From contig JAPDKC010000010.1 of assembly GCA_029258755.1 (NCBI GenBank), positions 1-64,000 of the forward strand: a stretch of 64,000 nt of DNA, in the 5' to 3' direction. The notes beneath the pieces were generated by a model that was not told where the DNA came from, ran no database searches, and worked only from the letters and a program-made list of their open reading frames with translations. This document shows, in pieces, positions 28,082-37,687 of this stretch; position 1 is the first letter of the stretch, and every line of letters starts with the position of its first letter. This DNA comes from an archaeon. GTDB lineage: Archaea > Iainarchaeota > Iainarchaeia > Iainarchaeales > DTGL01. Made by a program: the position numbers and the translations under genes.

Positions 28082-28810
28082 TCACTTTCCAAGCACGTGT
28101 TTTAGCTCTTTAGCTGTAAGCTTTGTGTAAGGCACTTCCTCCTCTATGTAAGCGAATTCTAGATTGCTGACGTTGAACGCTTCACCCTTTTCCTTGCATT
28201 GCTTTATTATGTTAGCTATAAGTCTTACGCCTTCCTCAAAGCTTAGTTTTTCGTTATACTTTTTCTCTAGAAGTTCCATCGCTTTTTTCTTGTTCTTTCC
28301 TATGGCAGTAGCTTTATACTCCGCCAAGGCGCCAGAAGGCTCTGTTTCAAATATCCTTTTTCTGCCGTTATTTATGCCACCTATTATTAAGCTTACGCCG
28401 AAGGGGCGCATGCCAGCATACTGCGTAAATATCTGCTTTATGGATGCAATCTCTTTTACAAGCACTTCTACGTCTATCTTCTCCTCAAAATAAATCATGT
28501 TTTCCTGTGCCTTTTCGCGTGCGATCCTTATTAAGCGCCTTGCGTCACCAACTAAGCCAGCGCTTATGGCACCTATATGGTCATCTATCTTGAAAAGCTT
28601 CTCAACAGATTCTGGAAGCATTAAAGGGCTTGTTATTGCTTTATCTGCACCGAAAAGAACGCCCTTGTTATAGATGAGCGCTATGCCCAAAGTTCCTTGC
28701 TCAACTATTTTTGATGCATATTCAACCTGATAAAGCCTGCCCTTTGGGGAAAACATGGTAGCGGCTCTATCATATGCTGTTGCTATTCTTTGGCTATCGT
28801 CTATGTACAA
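28082..28810 (-). CDS. psmA: 20S proteasome alpha subunit
   Basis: AYDRAATMFSPKGRLYQVEYASKIVEQGTLGIAL. Confidence 0.96.
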   Translation of the reverse strand: MYIDDSQRIATAYDRAATMFSPKGRLYQVEYASKIVEQGTLGIALIYNKGVLFGADKAITSPLMLPESVEKLFKIDDHIGAISAGLVGDARRLIRIAREKAQENMIYFEEKIDVEVLVKEIASIKQIFTQYAGMRPFGVSLIIGGINNGRKRIFETEPSGALAEYKATAIGKNKKKAMELLEKKYNEKLSFEEGVRLIANIIKQCKEKGEAFNVSNLEFAYIEEEVPYTKLTAKELKHVLGK

Positions 28811-28943
28811 CTAATTTCACCTCTTAAGCATGAGTTTAAGTACGCAAACAAGAAAGCTGGTAAATCAAACTATTTAATGCTCCATAATAATTTAAATGTT
28901 TTCTGCAAAGGCCTCTTCGAGGCTATTTTGCCCGTATTTTGCT

Positions 28944-29294
28944 TTATTTTGCACTTTCGCGCAGCTTTCTCAAGGTACCGCTAACCAAAAGCACTCTAGG
29001 CACAACTGTGCTATCTTTTACTTCCCTAACGAATTGAAGCGCTGCTATTGCATGCTCTTTTGCTGAGCGCTCGCACTTTAGTATGCCCCTATTTTGCTCC
29101 TTATCCCATTCGATAAGCTTTGCGCTTACACGTGCCGAACCAAACGAGCCGAAAAGAGAAAGGAAAGCATCATTTAATGCATAAGCGACATCGTTAGTTT
29201 CTAACTTATTGTCGCAGATAAGCTCGAATAGAATATAGCGCTTCTTTTCCCTGAGTGTCGGCGGAATCGGATTAAGCCTCTTTTTTGTTTTCAT
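28944..29294 (-). CDS. rnp2: RNase P protein component 2 (Pop5/Rnp2)
   Basis: PPTLREKKRYILFEL...GRILKCERSAKEHAIAALQFVREV type; located next to psmA as in other archaea. Confidence 0.8.
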   Translation of the reverse strand: MKTKKRLNPIPPTLREKKRYILFELICDNKLETNDVAYALNDAFLSLFGSFGSARVSAKLIEWDKEQNRGILKCERSAKEHAIAALQFVREVKDSTVVPRVLLVSGTLRKLRESAK

Positions 29295-29332
29295 ACTAAG
29301 ATTAAAAATATGTTTTAATCTTTTAATACAAT

Positions 29333-30154
29333 ATGGCAAAATCCGTTTTCTTGCAGTTAGCGGTGCTTTTTCTTATAACCCAGATTCTTGGGCTTATGGT
29401 AGCAAATGGCCTTATAAAAGAGAACATAAAAGCCACTATAGTAACTGAAAATCCAGAGGATATAGAGAATGCTCTGGGTCTCTTCGCATATATTATTACT
29501 ATAACTGTAGTTGTGCTTATCATAATCTCCTTCAAAAGAGCCTCTCTGATGCTCTTTATCCTCGAGCTTTCTGCCATATTTGCTACCTCAGTTATTGTTT
29601 TTGGCATACTGCTCCCTGAGATAGCCGGCATGCTTGCTATCCTTTTGCTATCGCTTCGAATCCTGCTAAAGGATAGCATCCTCATAAGAAATATCGCTTG
29701 CTTGATTGCTGTTGCAGGAGCCGGCTCGCTTATAGGCGTAAGCCTGGGTGTTTTGCCAGTAGTGCTCTTTATTGCAATATTGGCAATCTATGATTATGTG
29801 GCGGTTTTCAAAACAAAGCACATGGTTAAAATAGCAAAGACTGTAGTGAAGGAAAAGCTAGCGTTTACTTTCAGCATTCCAGGTAAAAATAAGGTGTATC
29901 AGCTCGGTACTGGCGATTTGGTTATGCCCCTTGTTTTTGTCACTTCAGTAATGAATAAGGCAAAGCAAGCGATAGGCATATATGCAACTATTCCAATAAT
30001 AGCTACTATTATGCTAGCGTCATTGCTTGGATTGTTAGCAACGCTTTATTATAGTGCTAAAAAGAGAAAAGTATTGCCAGCGCTTCCGCTGCAAACCCTG
30101 TATATGCTTATTGCATGGGCTTCTTTCCTTGCATTAGGTGCACCCGTATTATGA
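29333..30154 (+). CDS. Presenilin/signal-peptide-peptidase family intramembrane protease
   Basis: Multiple TM segments; catalytic YD (AIYDYVAVFKTKHM) and GxGD (LGTGDLVMPLVF). Confidence 0.82.
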   Translation: MAKSVFLQLAVLFLITQILGLMVANGLIKENIKATIVTENPEDIENALGLFAYIITITVVVLIIISFKRASLMLFILELSAIFATSVIVFGILLPEIAGMLAILLLSLRILLKDSILIRNIACLIAVAGAGSLIGVSLGVLPVVLFIAILAIYDYVAVFKTKHMVKIAKTVVKEKLAFTFSIPGKNKVYQLGTGDLVMPLVFVTSVMNKAKQAIGIYATIPIIATIMLASLLGLLATLYYSAKKRKVLPALPLQTLYMLIAWASFLALGAPVL

Positions 30155-30159
30155 AGGTA

Positions 30160-31269
30160 TTATAAATAATCTCCTATGCGGCTTTGCATACTATTTCCTA
30201 TTTTTATAAAAGGCCTTGCTCTTCTGACAACAACTCCTAAAGCCGCTAGCTCTTTTACATCTCTTATCCTTTTACCTTCTTCTCTTAGCTCTATTATTCT
30301 TCTGGCGCTTTTTGGACCTATGCCTGGCACATGCAATAGCTCATCATAGCTAGCGTCATTTATATCCAGCGGGGCATCAAAGTAGTGCATAGCTAAATGA
30401 ATCTTTGGATCGCCTTTTGGTAGGTTGCCATCAACCATTATTTGTTCAAACTCTTTTAGAGGAAAACCATATTTCCTAAGCAGGTAGTCGGCCATATATA
30501 GGCGCCTTTCTCTTTCATCAGGAGTTTCTTCCTTATGCTCTAACGGTGTTCCTTTTAATGGTTTAAATGCGCTAAAATAAGCCCTTTTTAGTCCAACCTT
30601 TTTATATTGCCAACAAAGCATCCTTAGTATTTCTGCATCGCTTTCATTAGCGGCACCAACAACAAACTGCGTTGTGTGACCAAAGCGTAAGTTTTGTTTC
30701 GCTATCCAGCGCTGTCTGCGCAACAAATCTATTTTATAGTCCTTTGTGCTGCTTAGTTCAGCTAACCTAGAAGCACTAGGGGCTTCAATATTTATTGATA
30801 CCCTGTCAGCTAGCAGGCATGCTTCTTTTAGAAGCTCTCGTGAAATACCAGGTAGAATCTTCAAATGAATGTATCCTTGAAAGCGATACTTTTCCCTTAT
30901 TAAGCGCACAGCTTCAAGCATTCTCTCTTCAGCTAAATCAGCATCGCAAGTAACTGCCGAGGAGAGAAAGAGACCTTCTACAAGGCGATTTTTATACAGC
31001 CTGTAAAAGAGCTCTGCGAGCTCTTCTGGCGTAAAAGCTGCTTTTGGCTTGCTACAGCATGCTGAATTCTGGCAATACTTACAATCGAATGAGCAAGCAT
31101 TGCTCATTAGAACCTTAAAAATAGGTACAACACAGCCGCTTTTGTCAGAATAATAGATCCCTGGAAAGCGAGCTCTTCTAAACTCGCTTTTTCTGCTAAG
31201 CGATACCGCATTGCATCTATCCCACTTACTGCTTGCTCCTAAGATTCGAGCTTTTTCGATAACGTTCAT
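30160..31269 (-). CDS. Radical SAM protein, putative DNA modification/repair family, with helix-hairpin-helix
   Basis: CSFDCKYCQN (CxxxCxxC), C-terminal LLHVPGIGPKSARRIIELR HhH. Confidence 0.85.
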   Translation of the reverse strand: MNVIEKARILGASSKWDRCNAVSLSRKSEFRRARFPGIYYSDKSGCVVPIFKVLMSNACSFDCKYCQNSACCSKPKAAFTPEELAELFYRLYKNRLVEGLFLSSAVTCDADLAEERMLEAVRLIREKYRFQGYIHLKILPGISRELLKEACLLADRVSINIEAPSASRLAELSSTKDYKIDLLRRQRWIAKQNLRFGHTTQFVVGAANESDAEILRMLCWQYKKVGLKRAYFSAFKPLKGTPLEHKEETPDERERRLYMADYLLRKYGFPLKEFEQIMVDGNLPKGDPKIHLAMHYFDAPLDINDASYDELLHVPGIGPKSARRIIELREEGKRIRDVKELAALGVVVRRARPFIKIGNSMQSRIGDYL

Positions 31270-31321
31270 CTTGCAATAAAAAGAGCAAAATAAAAATTAA
31301 TTCAAGCAAAGTTCGGTTCCG

Positions 31322-31882
31322 TTAAAAATTAGCTAGGCATGCCTTCATTTCTTTAAAAAGCCTTTTTGCTGTAGCCGTGCTAAGCTTAGCTTCAGCATTG
31401 CTGAAGAAATCGCTAGCGTTAGCAAGTTTACCATGTTTTACATAGTACAGTGCTTGTAAGCATGTTTCTAAGATATCCATATCCTTTACAAATATTGCTT
31501 CTTTTGTTTTCATCTCGAAGAGCTCTTCGCTAAGCTTTGCAAGCTTTTCTTTTTTCTCTGGGAAAGCCGCAAGCATGCTTTCTGCTGCTTCAAGCTCTCT
31601 TTTAAGCTTTTCGCGAGCATCAAGGCCTTGCAAGCAATACTCTTTGCTTATTAGATCACCGCATTCCGCTTCATGGAGATCGTGCAACAAAGCAAGCTCT
31701 ATGCATTTCCTTACATCTAAGTTTTCATCTTCAGCAAAAAGCACGCATAGTAGCGCAACATTAAAGCTGTGCGAAGCAACACTTTCAGCATCTTTTATAT
31801 TACGCACGAGCCAGCCAGTTCTCTTCAATTCCTTAAGCTTAAGCACCTTTTCCATAAAAGAAAGGAAGGTCATAAAGGTCAT
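31322..31882 (-). CDS. HD-domain phosphohydrolase (YfbR-like 5'-nucleotidase)
   Basis: LKRTGWLVRNIKDAESVASHSFNVALLCVLFA...LALLHDLHEAECGDLI. Confidence 0.83.
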   Translation of the reverse strand: MTFMTFLSFMEKVLKLKELKRTGWLVRNIKDAESVASHSFNVALLCVLFAEDENLDVRKCIELALLHDLHEAECGDLISKEYCLQGLDAREKLKRELEAAESMLAAFPEKKEKLAKLSEELFEMKTKEAIFVKDMDILETCLQALYYVKHGKLANASDFFSNAEAKLSTATAKRLFKEMKACLANF

Positions 31883-31954
31883 TTTAAAGAAAATGTATAA
31901 ATAAACTTGCTCTTTAAAATTTACAACAAATTGCAAAGGCAAAAGGTGTTGTAT

Positions 31955-32095
31955 TTGGCAAAGTATTTGTTTGCGGAACGACTAGCAAAAGCAAAGCCGA
32001 GCAGAATAAAAAATGCTTTAAGCAGTGGTGTTAGCAGGATAAAGAAGAAGCTTGTAGGTTTTGCAAGACGAATTAGAAGAAATAAGGAAGCTTAA
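31955..32095 (+). CDS. Small basic protein, unknown
   Basis: 46 aa from TTG preceded by AAAAGGTG: MAKYLFAERLAKAKPSRIKNALSSGVSRIKKKLVGFARRIRRNKEA. Confidence 0.4.
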   Translation: MAKYLFAERLAKAKPSRIKNALSSGVSRIKKKLVGFARRIRRNKEA

Positions 32096-32138
32096 GCAGC
32101 CTCTGCCTATATCTGATTTTTGTATAGTTTGTTATGGT

Positions 32139-32240
32139 ACGCCGGGAGTGGGATTCGAAATAGGAACCTCCAGCGGGTTCCTATTACCTCCAGCAACCAT
32201 TAGGAACTTGATAATGGTAACGCCGGGAGTGGGATTCGAA
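32139..32240. repeat. Direct repeat of the tRNA-Ser 3' end (32139-32159 and 32220-32240)
   Basis: 21-bp identity ACGCCGGGAGTGGGATTCGAA, extending to about 26 bp with one indel; two hairpins lie between. Confidence 0.85.
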
Positions 32241-32318
32241 CCCACGCGTGCTTGCGCACACCAGCTTTTTGGCATGAAAACTCCAAGCTGGCGCCTTGGG
32301 CCGCTCGGCCATCCCGGC
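32221..32318 (-). tRNA. tRNA-Ser(GGA) with 14-nt intron (32267-32280)
   Basis: Acceptor GCCGGGA/TCCCGGC, G73, TGGCCGAGC..GGCG D-arm, CCAGC/GCTGG anticodon stem, GTGC-GCAA-GCAC variable arm, GTGGGTTCGAATCCCAC T-arm. TTGG pairs with intron CCAA, as in a relaxed BHB. Confidence 0.9.
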
Positions 32319-32371
32319 TCTTATAAAAGAATTTACCACCAATATTTAATTTAAAGGTTTTATGCATGCTG

Positions 32372-33013
32372 TTAGCTTCCCACACCGAGGAAAAATGCTA
32401 ATGCCTTAAGGGAAAGCATGCCTGCATAGCCAACAAGAACATAGCGAGCAATCTTGCCAACAACACAAGCAAAGAAAAATCGTCTTGGATCAAACTTTAT
32501 AAGGCCAGCTGCGATACCAACCAAATCAAAAGGAAATGGCGTAAGGGCTGCCAGCGCTATTATAGAAAAACCATACTTGTTTATTCTTTTTTGGAGCTTG
32601 TTTATCTGCTCAAGCTCTTTTCTTTTAAGCTTCTCGATACCGCGTATGCCCAAAGTACCTACAATATAGCCGCTCATCTCCCCTATAGCGGAACCTAGGC
32701 CTGCAAAGATTCCTATCGCTAAAGGGCTTGCAGCTCCAAAACCCATATCAAACTGCCCTAAGAAAAAAACTGCAATATCTAAGGGTACTGGAAAGAAAAG
32801 AGTAGCATTTGCAACTATAGCAGCAATAAATATGCCCAAAAGCCCATAAGTTTGGAAGATGGTTTTTAGATTATTAGGAGCGAACATTTCTGGGTGTGCA
32901 GCTACATAGCGGTAGGCAAAATAAAGCAGCACTATGAAAAGCGCTATAAGTAAAAATCGCTTTATGCTCTCTAAAGTGAAGAGGTTTTTGAATATATTAG
33001 GTTTTCCTCTCAA
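32372..33013 (-). CDS. VTT/DedA-like (SNARE-associated) membrane protein
   Basis: AIGIFAGLGSAIGEMSGYIVG and ALTPFPFDLVGIAAGLIKFDPRRFFFACVVGKIARY. Confidence 0.78.
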   Translation of the reverse strand: MRGKPNIFKNLFTLESIKRFLLIALFIVLLYFAYRYVAAHPEMFAPNNLKTIFQTYGLLGIFIAAIVANATLFFPVPLDIAVFFLGQFDMGFGAASPLAIGIFAGLGSAIGEMSGYIVGTLGIRGIEKLKRKELEQINKLQKRINKYGFSIIALAALTPFPFDLVGIAAGLIKFDPRRFFFACVVGKIARYVLVGYAGMLSLKALAFFLGVGS

Positions 33014-33080
33014 ATGACCACCAAAGCGAGCTATGTTAAAGTTAATAAGTTTACCTTAATAAAATTATCTGTGATAAGGC

Positions 33081-33599
33081 ATGCGTGCTACGGCTTTGCG
33101 ACTTCCTTTAATTGAGCTTAGAGATGCAGAGTTTGTTAAAGTAGCTGAGCAATATATGCCTAGCTATGCGCTCACAAAATCCGGGCTTAAGGCATCTAGG
33201 GTAAGCGTTTTCGGCGTTGTTGTTAGGCGTTATGATAGCGATACCTTCACAAGCATAAAGCTTGATGATTTCACCGATACTATAGATGTTATTGCATTCG
33301 ATCCAGATAGAGAAATCCTGAAGGACATAAAGGTCGGTCTTTCCGTAAAGGTTATCGGCAGGGTTCGTGAAGGCAAGAATGGCTTGTTTATTGTACCCGA
33401 AGCTGTTCGAAAACTTGATTTTAAGGAAGAGATGTTCAAGCGCTTAGAAATAGTAAAGCGCTTCAAAGAATATCTAAAAAGCGCGGAAGAGAAGAAAACC
33501 GTCTCTGAGGAAAAAAGCAAGGAAAAGGAAAAAGCTGCCAGCGGTTCTGAATTTGTATCAGCAGATGAACTAATAGTGGATAAAGAGGTGGTAAAATGA
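33081..33599 (+). CDS. OB-fold nucleic-acid-binding protein (RPA-related)
   Basis: VSVFGVVVRRYDSDTFTSIKLDDFTDTIDVIAFD...VKVIGRVREGKNGLFIVPEAVRKL. Confidence 0.72.
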   Translation: MRATALRLPLIELRDAEFVKVAEQYMPSYALTKSGLKASRVSVFGVVVRRYDSDTFTSIKLDDFTDTIDVIAFDPDREILKDIKVGLSVKVIGRVREGKNGLFIVPEAVRKLDFKEEMFKRLEIVKRFKEYLKSAEEKKTVSEEKSKEKEKAASGSEFVSADELIVDKEVVK

Positions 33600-33997
33600 G
33601 ATATGAAGAAATGCTTGAAAGAGCCTATAAATCCATGCCGGAAAAAACACTTAAGAGAGAGCGCTTTGAAATGCCAAAAGCCCAGTCATTCATACAAGGA
33701 AACAGAACAATAGTTACAAATTTTTCCAAGATACTTGATACTATAAACAGAGATGAGAAGCATGCATTAAAGTACATAACAAAGCAGCTTGCAACAGCCG
33801 CAAGTATCGATTCTGGAAGGTTGGTGCTAAAAGGCGTATTTACACCTGAGCAGATTCAAAACATTATAGCCGATTATATAAAAACGTTTGTTTTATGTCC
33901 AGAATGCGGAAGACCTGATACAAAAGTGATAGAGCAAAAGGGAATAAAGATGCTAAAATGCACCGCTTGCGGCGCTATAGCTCCTTTGAGGGAATAG
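33596..33997 (+). CDS. Translation initiation factor aIF2 beta
   Basis: TIVTNFSKILDTINRDEKHALKYITKQLATAASID...CPECGRPDTKVIEQKGIKMLKCTACGA. Confidence 0.95.
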   Translation: MRYEEMLERAYKSMPEKTLKRERFEMPKAQSFIQGNRTIVTNFSKILDTINRDEKHALKYITKQLATAASIDSGRLVLKGVFTPEQIQNIIADYIKTFVLCPECGRPDTKVIEQKGIKMLKCTACGAIAPLRE

Positions 33998-33998
33998 C

Positions 33999-34292
33999 AT
34001 GTACTGCAAGATACACATTTCTGGCAACAGAACTGTATTAGCTGCTTGCGATGCTGAGCTTATTGGAAAAACACTTAATTTTAAGGGTGTTCCTTTCCAT
34101 ATAAGCGAAGCGTTTTATAAAGGAAAAAAGGTTGATGAGCAAGAGCTAGCGAAGCTTTTAGATGAGCACAATAACATAAATCTAGTTGGAGAAAAAGTAG
34201 TAAGCGTTGCATTAAAGAAGGGTTTAATAAGTGAGCGTAGCATTATTAGAATAGAGGGAATTCCACACGCTCAAATCTACAGGTTGATCTAA
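33999..34292 (+). CDS. DUF424 family protein
   Basis: VLAACDAELIGKTLNFKGVPFHISEAFYKG...NINLVGEKVVSVALKKGLI; between aIF2beta and aIF1A. Confidence 0.75.
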   Translation: MYCKIHISGNRTVLAACDAELIGKTLNFKGVPFHISEAFYKGKKVDEQELAKLLDEHNNINLVGEKVVSVALKKGLISERSIIRIEGIPHAQIYRLI

Positions 34293-34616
34293 ATGGCAAG
34301 TGAAACCAACGAAGAAGCACAGGATTTTGGTATAAGAAAAATGCGCATGCCAAATAAGGAAGAAAATGAAATGTTTGCTATTGTTACAAAGCTTTTAGGT
34401 GTCAACAAGGTTTTAGCAGCCTGTCAAGATGGGAAGGAAAGAAAATGCAGAATACCTGGAAAAATGCTGAAAAGAGTATGGCTGAGAGAAGGAGATCTAA
34501 TAATAATAAAAGTATGGGATTTCCAGCCAGATAAAGCAGATGTTGTTTGGCGCTATTCAAACTCGCAAAAAACCTACCTTGCAAGCAGAAACATGCTTGA
34601 AGGACTCCCTGTCTAA
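34293..34616 (+). CDS. Translation initiation factor aIF1A
   Basis: RMPNKEENEMFAIVTKLLGVNKVLAACQDGKERKCRIPGKMLKRVWLREGDLIIIKVWDFQ. Confidence 0.95.
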   Translation: MASETNEEAQDFGIRKMRMPNKEENEMFAIVTKLLGVNKVLAACQDGKERKCRIPGKMLKRVWLREGDLIIIKVWDFQPDKADVVWRYSNSQKTYLASRNMLEGLPV

Positions 34617-34646
34617 TTTTAAACCTTACAAACTTCTAATTATTTT

Positions 34647-35393
34647 ATGAGCGTGCGTTTCCGAGTGGAGGATTTCATAAAAGAGGAAAAGCTGCGAAAC
34701 ATATTCAACCAAGTATTTGACTACTTTACAATAGAAGCTATACACGAGCTAGCCAATAAAGGATACATAGATTATCTTGAGCATATTGTAAGCACAGGGA
34801 AAGAAGCACATGTGTATAAGGCACGTGACAAAAGCGGCAACGTTAGAGCTGTAAAGATATACAAGATAGAAACATCAAGCTTCAAGAATATGCGTGCGTA
34901 CATAGAAGGAGATGTTAGATTTAAGCACGTAGGTCCAGACAGAAGGGATGTTATATACGTTTGGACGCGGAAGGAGTATAAAAATCTGGAGAAGTTTGTA
35001 GAAGCGGATGTAAGAGTACCTATGCCTTATGCCTTCAATCAAAATGTTCTTGTTATGGAATTTATAGGTGATGAGGAAGCAGCGCCTATATTAAAAGAAA
35101 AACCTATAGAAGATGTAGAAGAGCTCTACAAAAGAATTGTTGAAGAGTTGGCAAAGATGATTTACAGAGCTGAGCTTGTCCATGCTGATCTATCTGAATA
35201 CAATATCCTAAACTACAACGAAGAGCCGGTAATAATAGATTGTGGGCAAGCGGTTCTTTTGAGCCATCCAATGGCCAAAGAATTTTTCGAAAGAGATGTA
35301 AGAAATATGTGTAACTATTTCAGAAAAAGAGGGTTGGAAAAAACACCTGAGGAGATGAAAGCCGATATAAAGGAATTGAAGGATAGCGTCTAA
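34647..35393 (+). CDS. RIO1-type serine protein kinase
   Basis: STGKEAHVYKARDKSGNVRAVKIYKIETSSFKNM...LVHADLSEYNIL...VIIDCGQAV. Confidence 0.94.
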   Translation: MSVRFRVEDFIKEEKLRNIFNQVFDYFTIEAIHELANKGYIDYLEHIVSTGKEAHVYKARDKSGNVRAVKIYKIETSSFKNMRAYIEGDVRFKHVGPDRRDVIYVWTRKEYKNLEKFVEADVRVPMPYAFNQNVLVMEFIGDEEAAPILKEKPIEDVEELYKRIVEELAKMIYRAELVHADLSEYNILNYNEEPVIIDCGQAVLLSHPMAKEFFERDVRNMCNYFRKRGLEKTPEEMKADIKELKDSV

Positions 35394-35466
35394 ACATGCT
35401 CTAAATTCATTTTTTAAATGTTTTGCACTTTTTTTGATTGGAAGCACATTTATTTTGGTTTTTTAT

Positions 35467-35997
35467 ATGCCAGAGCAGTATCTTAGGGTGCCAGAGGACC
35501 GTATTGGCGTGCTTATAGGGCCTAAAGGAAAAACCAAAAGGAAGATAGAACAGCTCACAAAAACAAGGTTGAGCGTTGATAGCTCTACAGGCGAGCTTAC
35601 AATAGAAGGTGATGATGCACTTAATGTTATAAAAGCAGCAAAGATATGCAAGGCTATTGCAAGGGGCTTTTCTCCCGAGAAGGCCTTGCTTTTGAGCAAG
35701 GATTATTATGAGCTACTAATAATAGATTTGCGTGAGGAAGTTGGCAAGAGCAGGAAAGCGATCCATACTAAAAAAGCTAGGGTTATCGGCACCAAAGGTA
35801 GCGTGCGCAAGCGCATAGAGAAAGAAACAAATTGCTTTGTTTCAGTTTACGGTGACACTATCGGAATAATAGGGCTTGAAGATGATCTTAAAGATGCTGA
35901 AGAAATAATACTTGATATACTTCACGGCGCAGAAATTCCTGCGGCATTTGAAAGGCTCGCAGAAAGAAAGCTTTCAAAAAGCAAGTTCGAGCTCTAG
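35467..35997 (+). CDS. KH-domain RNA-binding protein (Dim2/Pno1-like)
   Basis: LIGPKGKTKRKIEQLTKTRLSVDSSTGELTIEGDD and VIGTKGSVRKRIEKETNCFVSVYGDTIGIIG. Confidence 0.9.
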   Translation: MPEQYLRVPEDRIGVLIGPKGKTKRKIEQLTKTRLSVDSSTGELTIEGDDALNVIKAAKICKAIARGFSPEKALLLSKDYYELLIIDLREEVGKSRKAIHTKKARVIGTKGSVRKRIEKETNCFVSVYGDTIGIIGLEDDLKDAEEIILDILHGAEIPAAFERLAERKLSKSKFEL

Positions 35998-36010
35998 CAA
36001 GGTGTTTTGT

Positions 36011-37687
36011 ATGGAAGAAGAGCGAAAGAAGGAGATAGTAACTGGTGAAAAACTGGCTAAGGAATTTAGAGAGCATAGTGTGGCGGAATTCTTCAAGAAA
36101 AACAGACAGATGCTTGGGCTCTATGGAAAGGTACGTACGCTAACTACTATAGTGCACGAGTATGTTACAAACTCCTTGGATGCTTGCGAAGAAGCAGGAA
36201 TATTGCCAGAAATTGAGGTAAGGATAGATGAGCTAGGTCCTGAGTACTATCAAGTAACAGTAAAGGATAACGGCCCTGGCCTAACTAAAGAAACCATTGG
36301 AAAGGCCTTAGGAAAGCTGCTCGCGGGAACAAAATTTCACAGATTGATACAGAGCAGAGGACAGCAAGGCATAGGTGCAAGCGGCTGTACAATGCTATGC
36401 CAAATGACGACAGGAAAAGCAGTTAGAGTTATAACAGGTACTGGCAAAGGCAAGCCGTTTGCATGCGAAATCACAATAGACCCTAAAAGAAATGAACCAA
36501 AGATTGAGAATTTCCGCGAGCTAAACAGGAAGTTCAGAGGCCTTATGATTCAAGCAAGATTTAAAGGCGTGCTTTACAGAGAATCCGCAACAGGCCCTCT
36601 GGAATATTTACGTAGAACAGCCATAGCAAATCCTCATGCTAAAATAATATTTAGATCGCCTAAAGGCGAAAAAATAGTTTTCAACAGAACATCAGCTTAT
36701 ATTCCAAAGCCGCCTAAGCCAATGAAGCCTCATCCCGCTGGCGTTATAGTGGATGATATAATCACAATGGCACATCACACAAAAGCTAAAAAAGTTTCAT
36801 CATTCCTTAAAAACGATTTTCAAAGAATAGGTGATTCTGTTTTAGAACAAATTCAGAAGCTTGTTTCTTTTGACCTGAATAAGGATCCTAAAAAGCTCAC
36901 ATGGAAGGAGGCCGAAGAAATAGCAAAGGCTTTCAAGAAGATAAAATTTTTAGCTCCGAGCACTGATGGTTTAAGCCCAATAGGCGAAGAGCGTATAAGA
37001 AAATCTCTTGAAAGCATAGTACAGCCAGAATACGTTGTAACACTAACAAGGCCTGCGAAGGTTTACGCTGGCGGTTATCCATTTCAGGTTGAGATAGGCA
37101 TTGCTTACGGTGGAAAAGCAGGCATAACTAGCGAAAATAATCGCTCGCAAGAAGAAGAATCTGCAAAAGTTGAGATAATGCGTTTCGCTAACAGAGCTCC
37201 TTTACTCTTTGATGCTGGCAACTGTGCAATAACAAAAGCCGTGCATAGCATTGACTGGAAGCGCTATGGCGTTAAAGATTTGGAAAACACACCACTTACC
37301 ATATTCGTTAATTTTATCTCAGTTCATGTGCCATATACTGGAGCCGGAAAGCAAGCGATAGCTGATGAAGAAGAAATTATGGAAGAGCTGCGCTTAGCTT
37401 TGATGGCTTGTGCAAGGAAGACCGCTCGCTACATATCTGCGAAAAGAGCGGCTATAGAAAAAAAGATGAAAAGAGATATGTTCTATAAATATATACCCGA
37501 AATAGCTGGAGCCTTGAGCAAGATTACTAAAGAAAACAAAGAAAAGCTCGAGAAAAAATTGCAGGAATTGGTTGTAGCTAAGTTAAAGATGGAAAAAGCT
37601 AATGAAATATTGGAGAAGGTTCAAGCCACAACCCAAGCTAAGGAAAAATCAAGCAAAGATGAAGATTTAGGTGAGGAAGATGAGTAA
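36011..37687 (+). CDS. top6B: DNA topoisomerase VI subunit B
   Basis: GHKL ATPase: [55 protein letters not shown]. Confidence 0.95.
   Translation: MEEERKKEIVTGEKLAKEFREHSVAEFFKKNRQMLGLYGKVRTLTTIVHEYVTNSLDACEEAGILPEIEVRIDELGPEYYQVTVKDNGPGLTKETIGKALGKLLAGTKFHRLIQSRGQQGIGASGCTMLCQMTTGKAVRVITGTGKGKPFACEITIDPKRNEPKIENFRELNRKFRGLMIQARFKGVLYRESATGPLEYLRRTAIANPHAKIIFRSPKGEKIVFNRTSAYIPKPPKPMKPHPAGVIVDDIITMAHHTKAKKVSSFLKNDFQRIGDSVLEQIQKLVSFDLNKDPKKLTWKEAEEIAKAFKKIKFLAPSTDGLSPIGEERIRKSLESIVQPEYVVTLTRPAKVYAGGYPFQVEIGIAYGGKAGITSENNRSQEEESAKVEIMRFANRAPLLFDAGNCAITKAVHSIDWKRYGVKDLENTPLTIFVNFISVHVPYTGAGKQAIADEEEIMEELRLALMACARKTARYISAKRAAIEKKMKRDMFYKYIPEIAGALSKITKENKEKLEKKLQELVVAKLKMEKANEILEKVQATTQAKEKSSKDEDLGEEDE

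Noticed and set aside
32061-32354. ORF containing TPGVGFEPTRACAHQLFGMK...GPLGHPGS
   Set aside because: It is the antisense translation of the tRNA-Ser gene and its partial repeat; GVGFEPTRA-type peptides are a well-known tRNA artefact.
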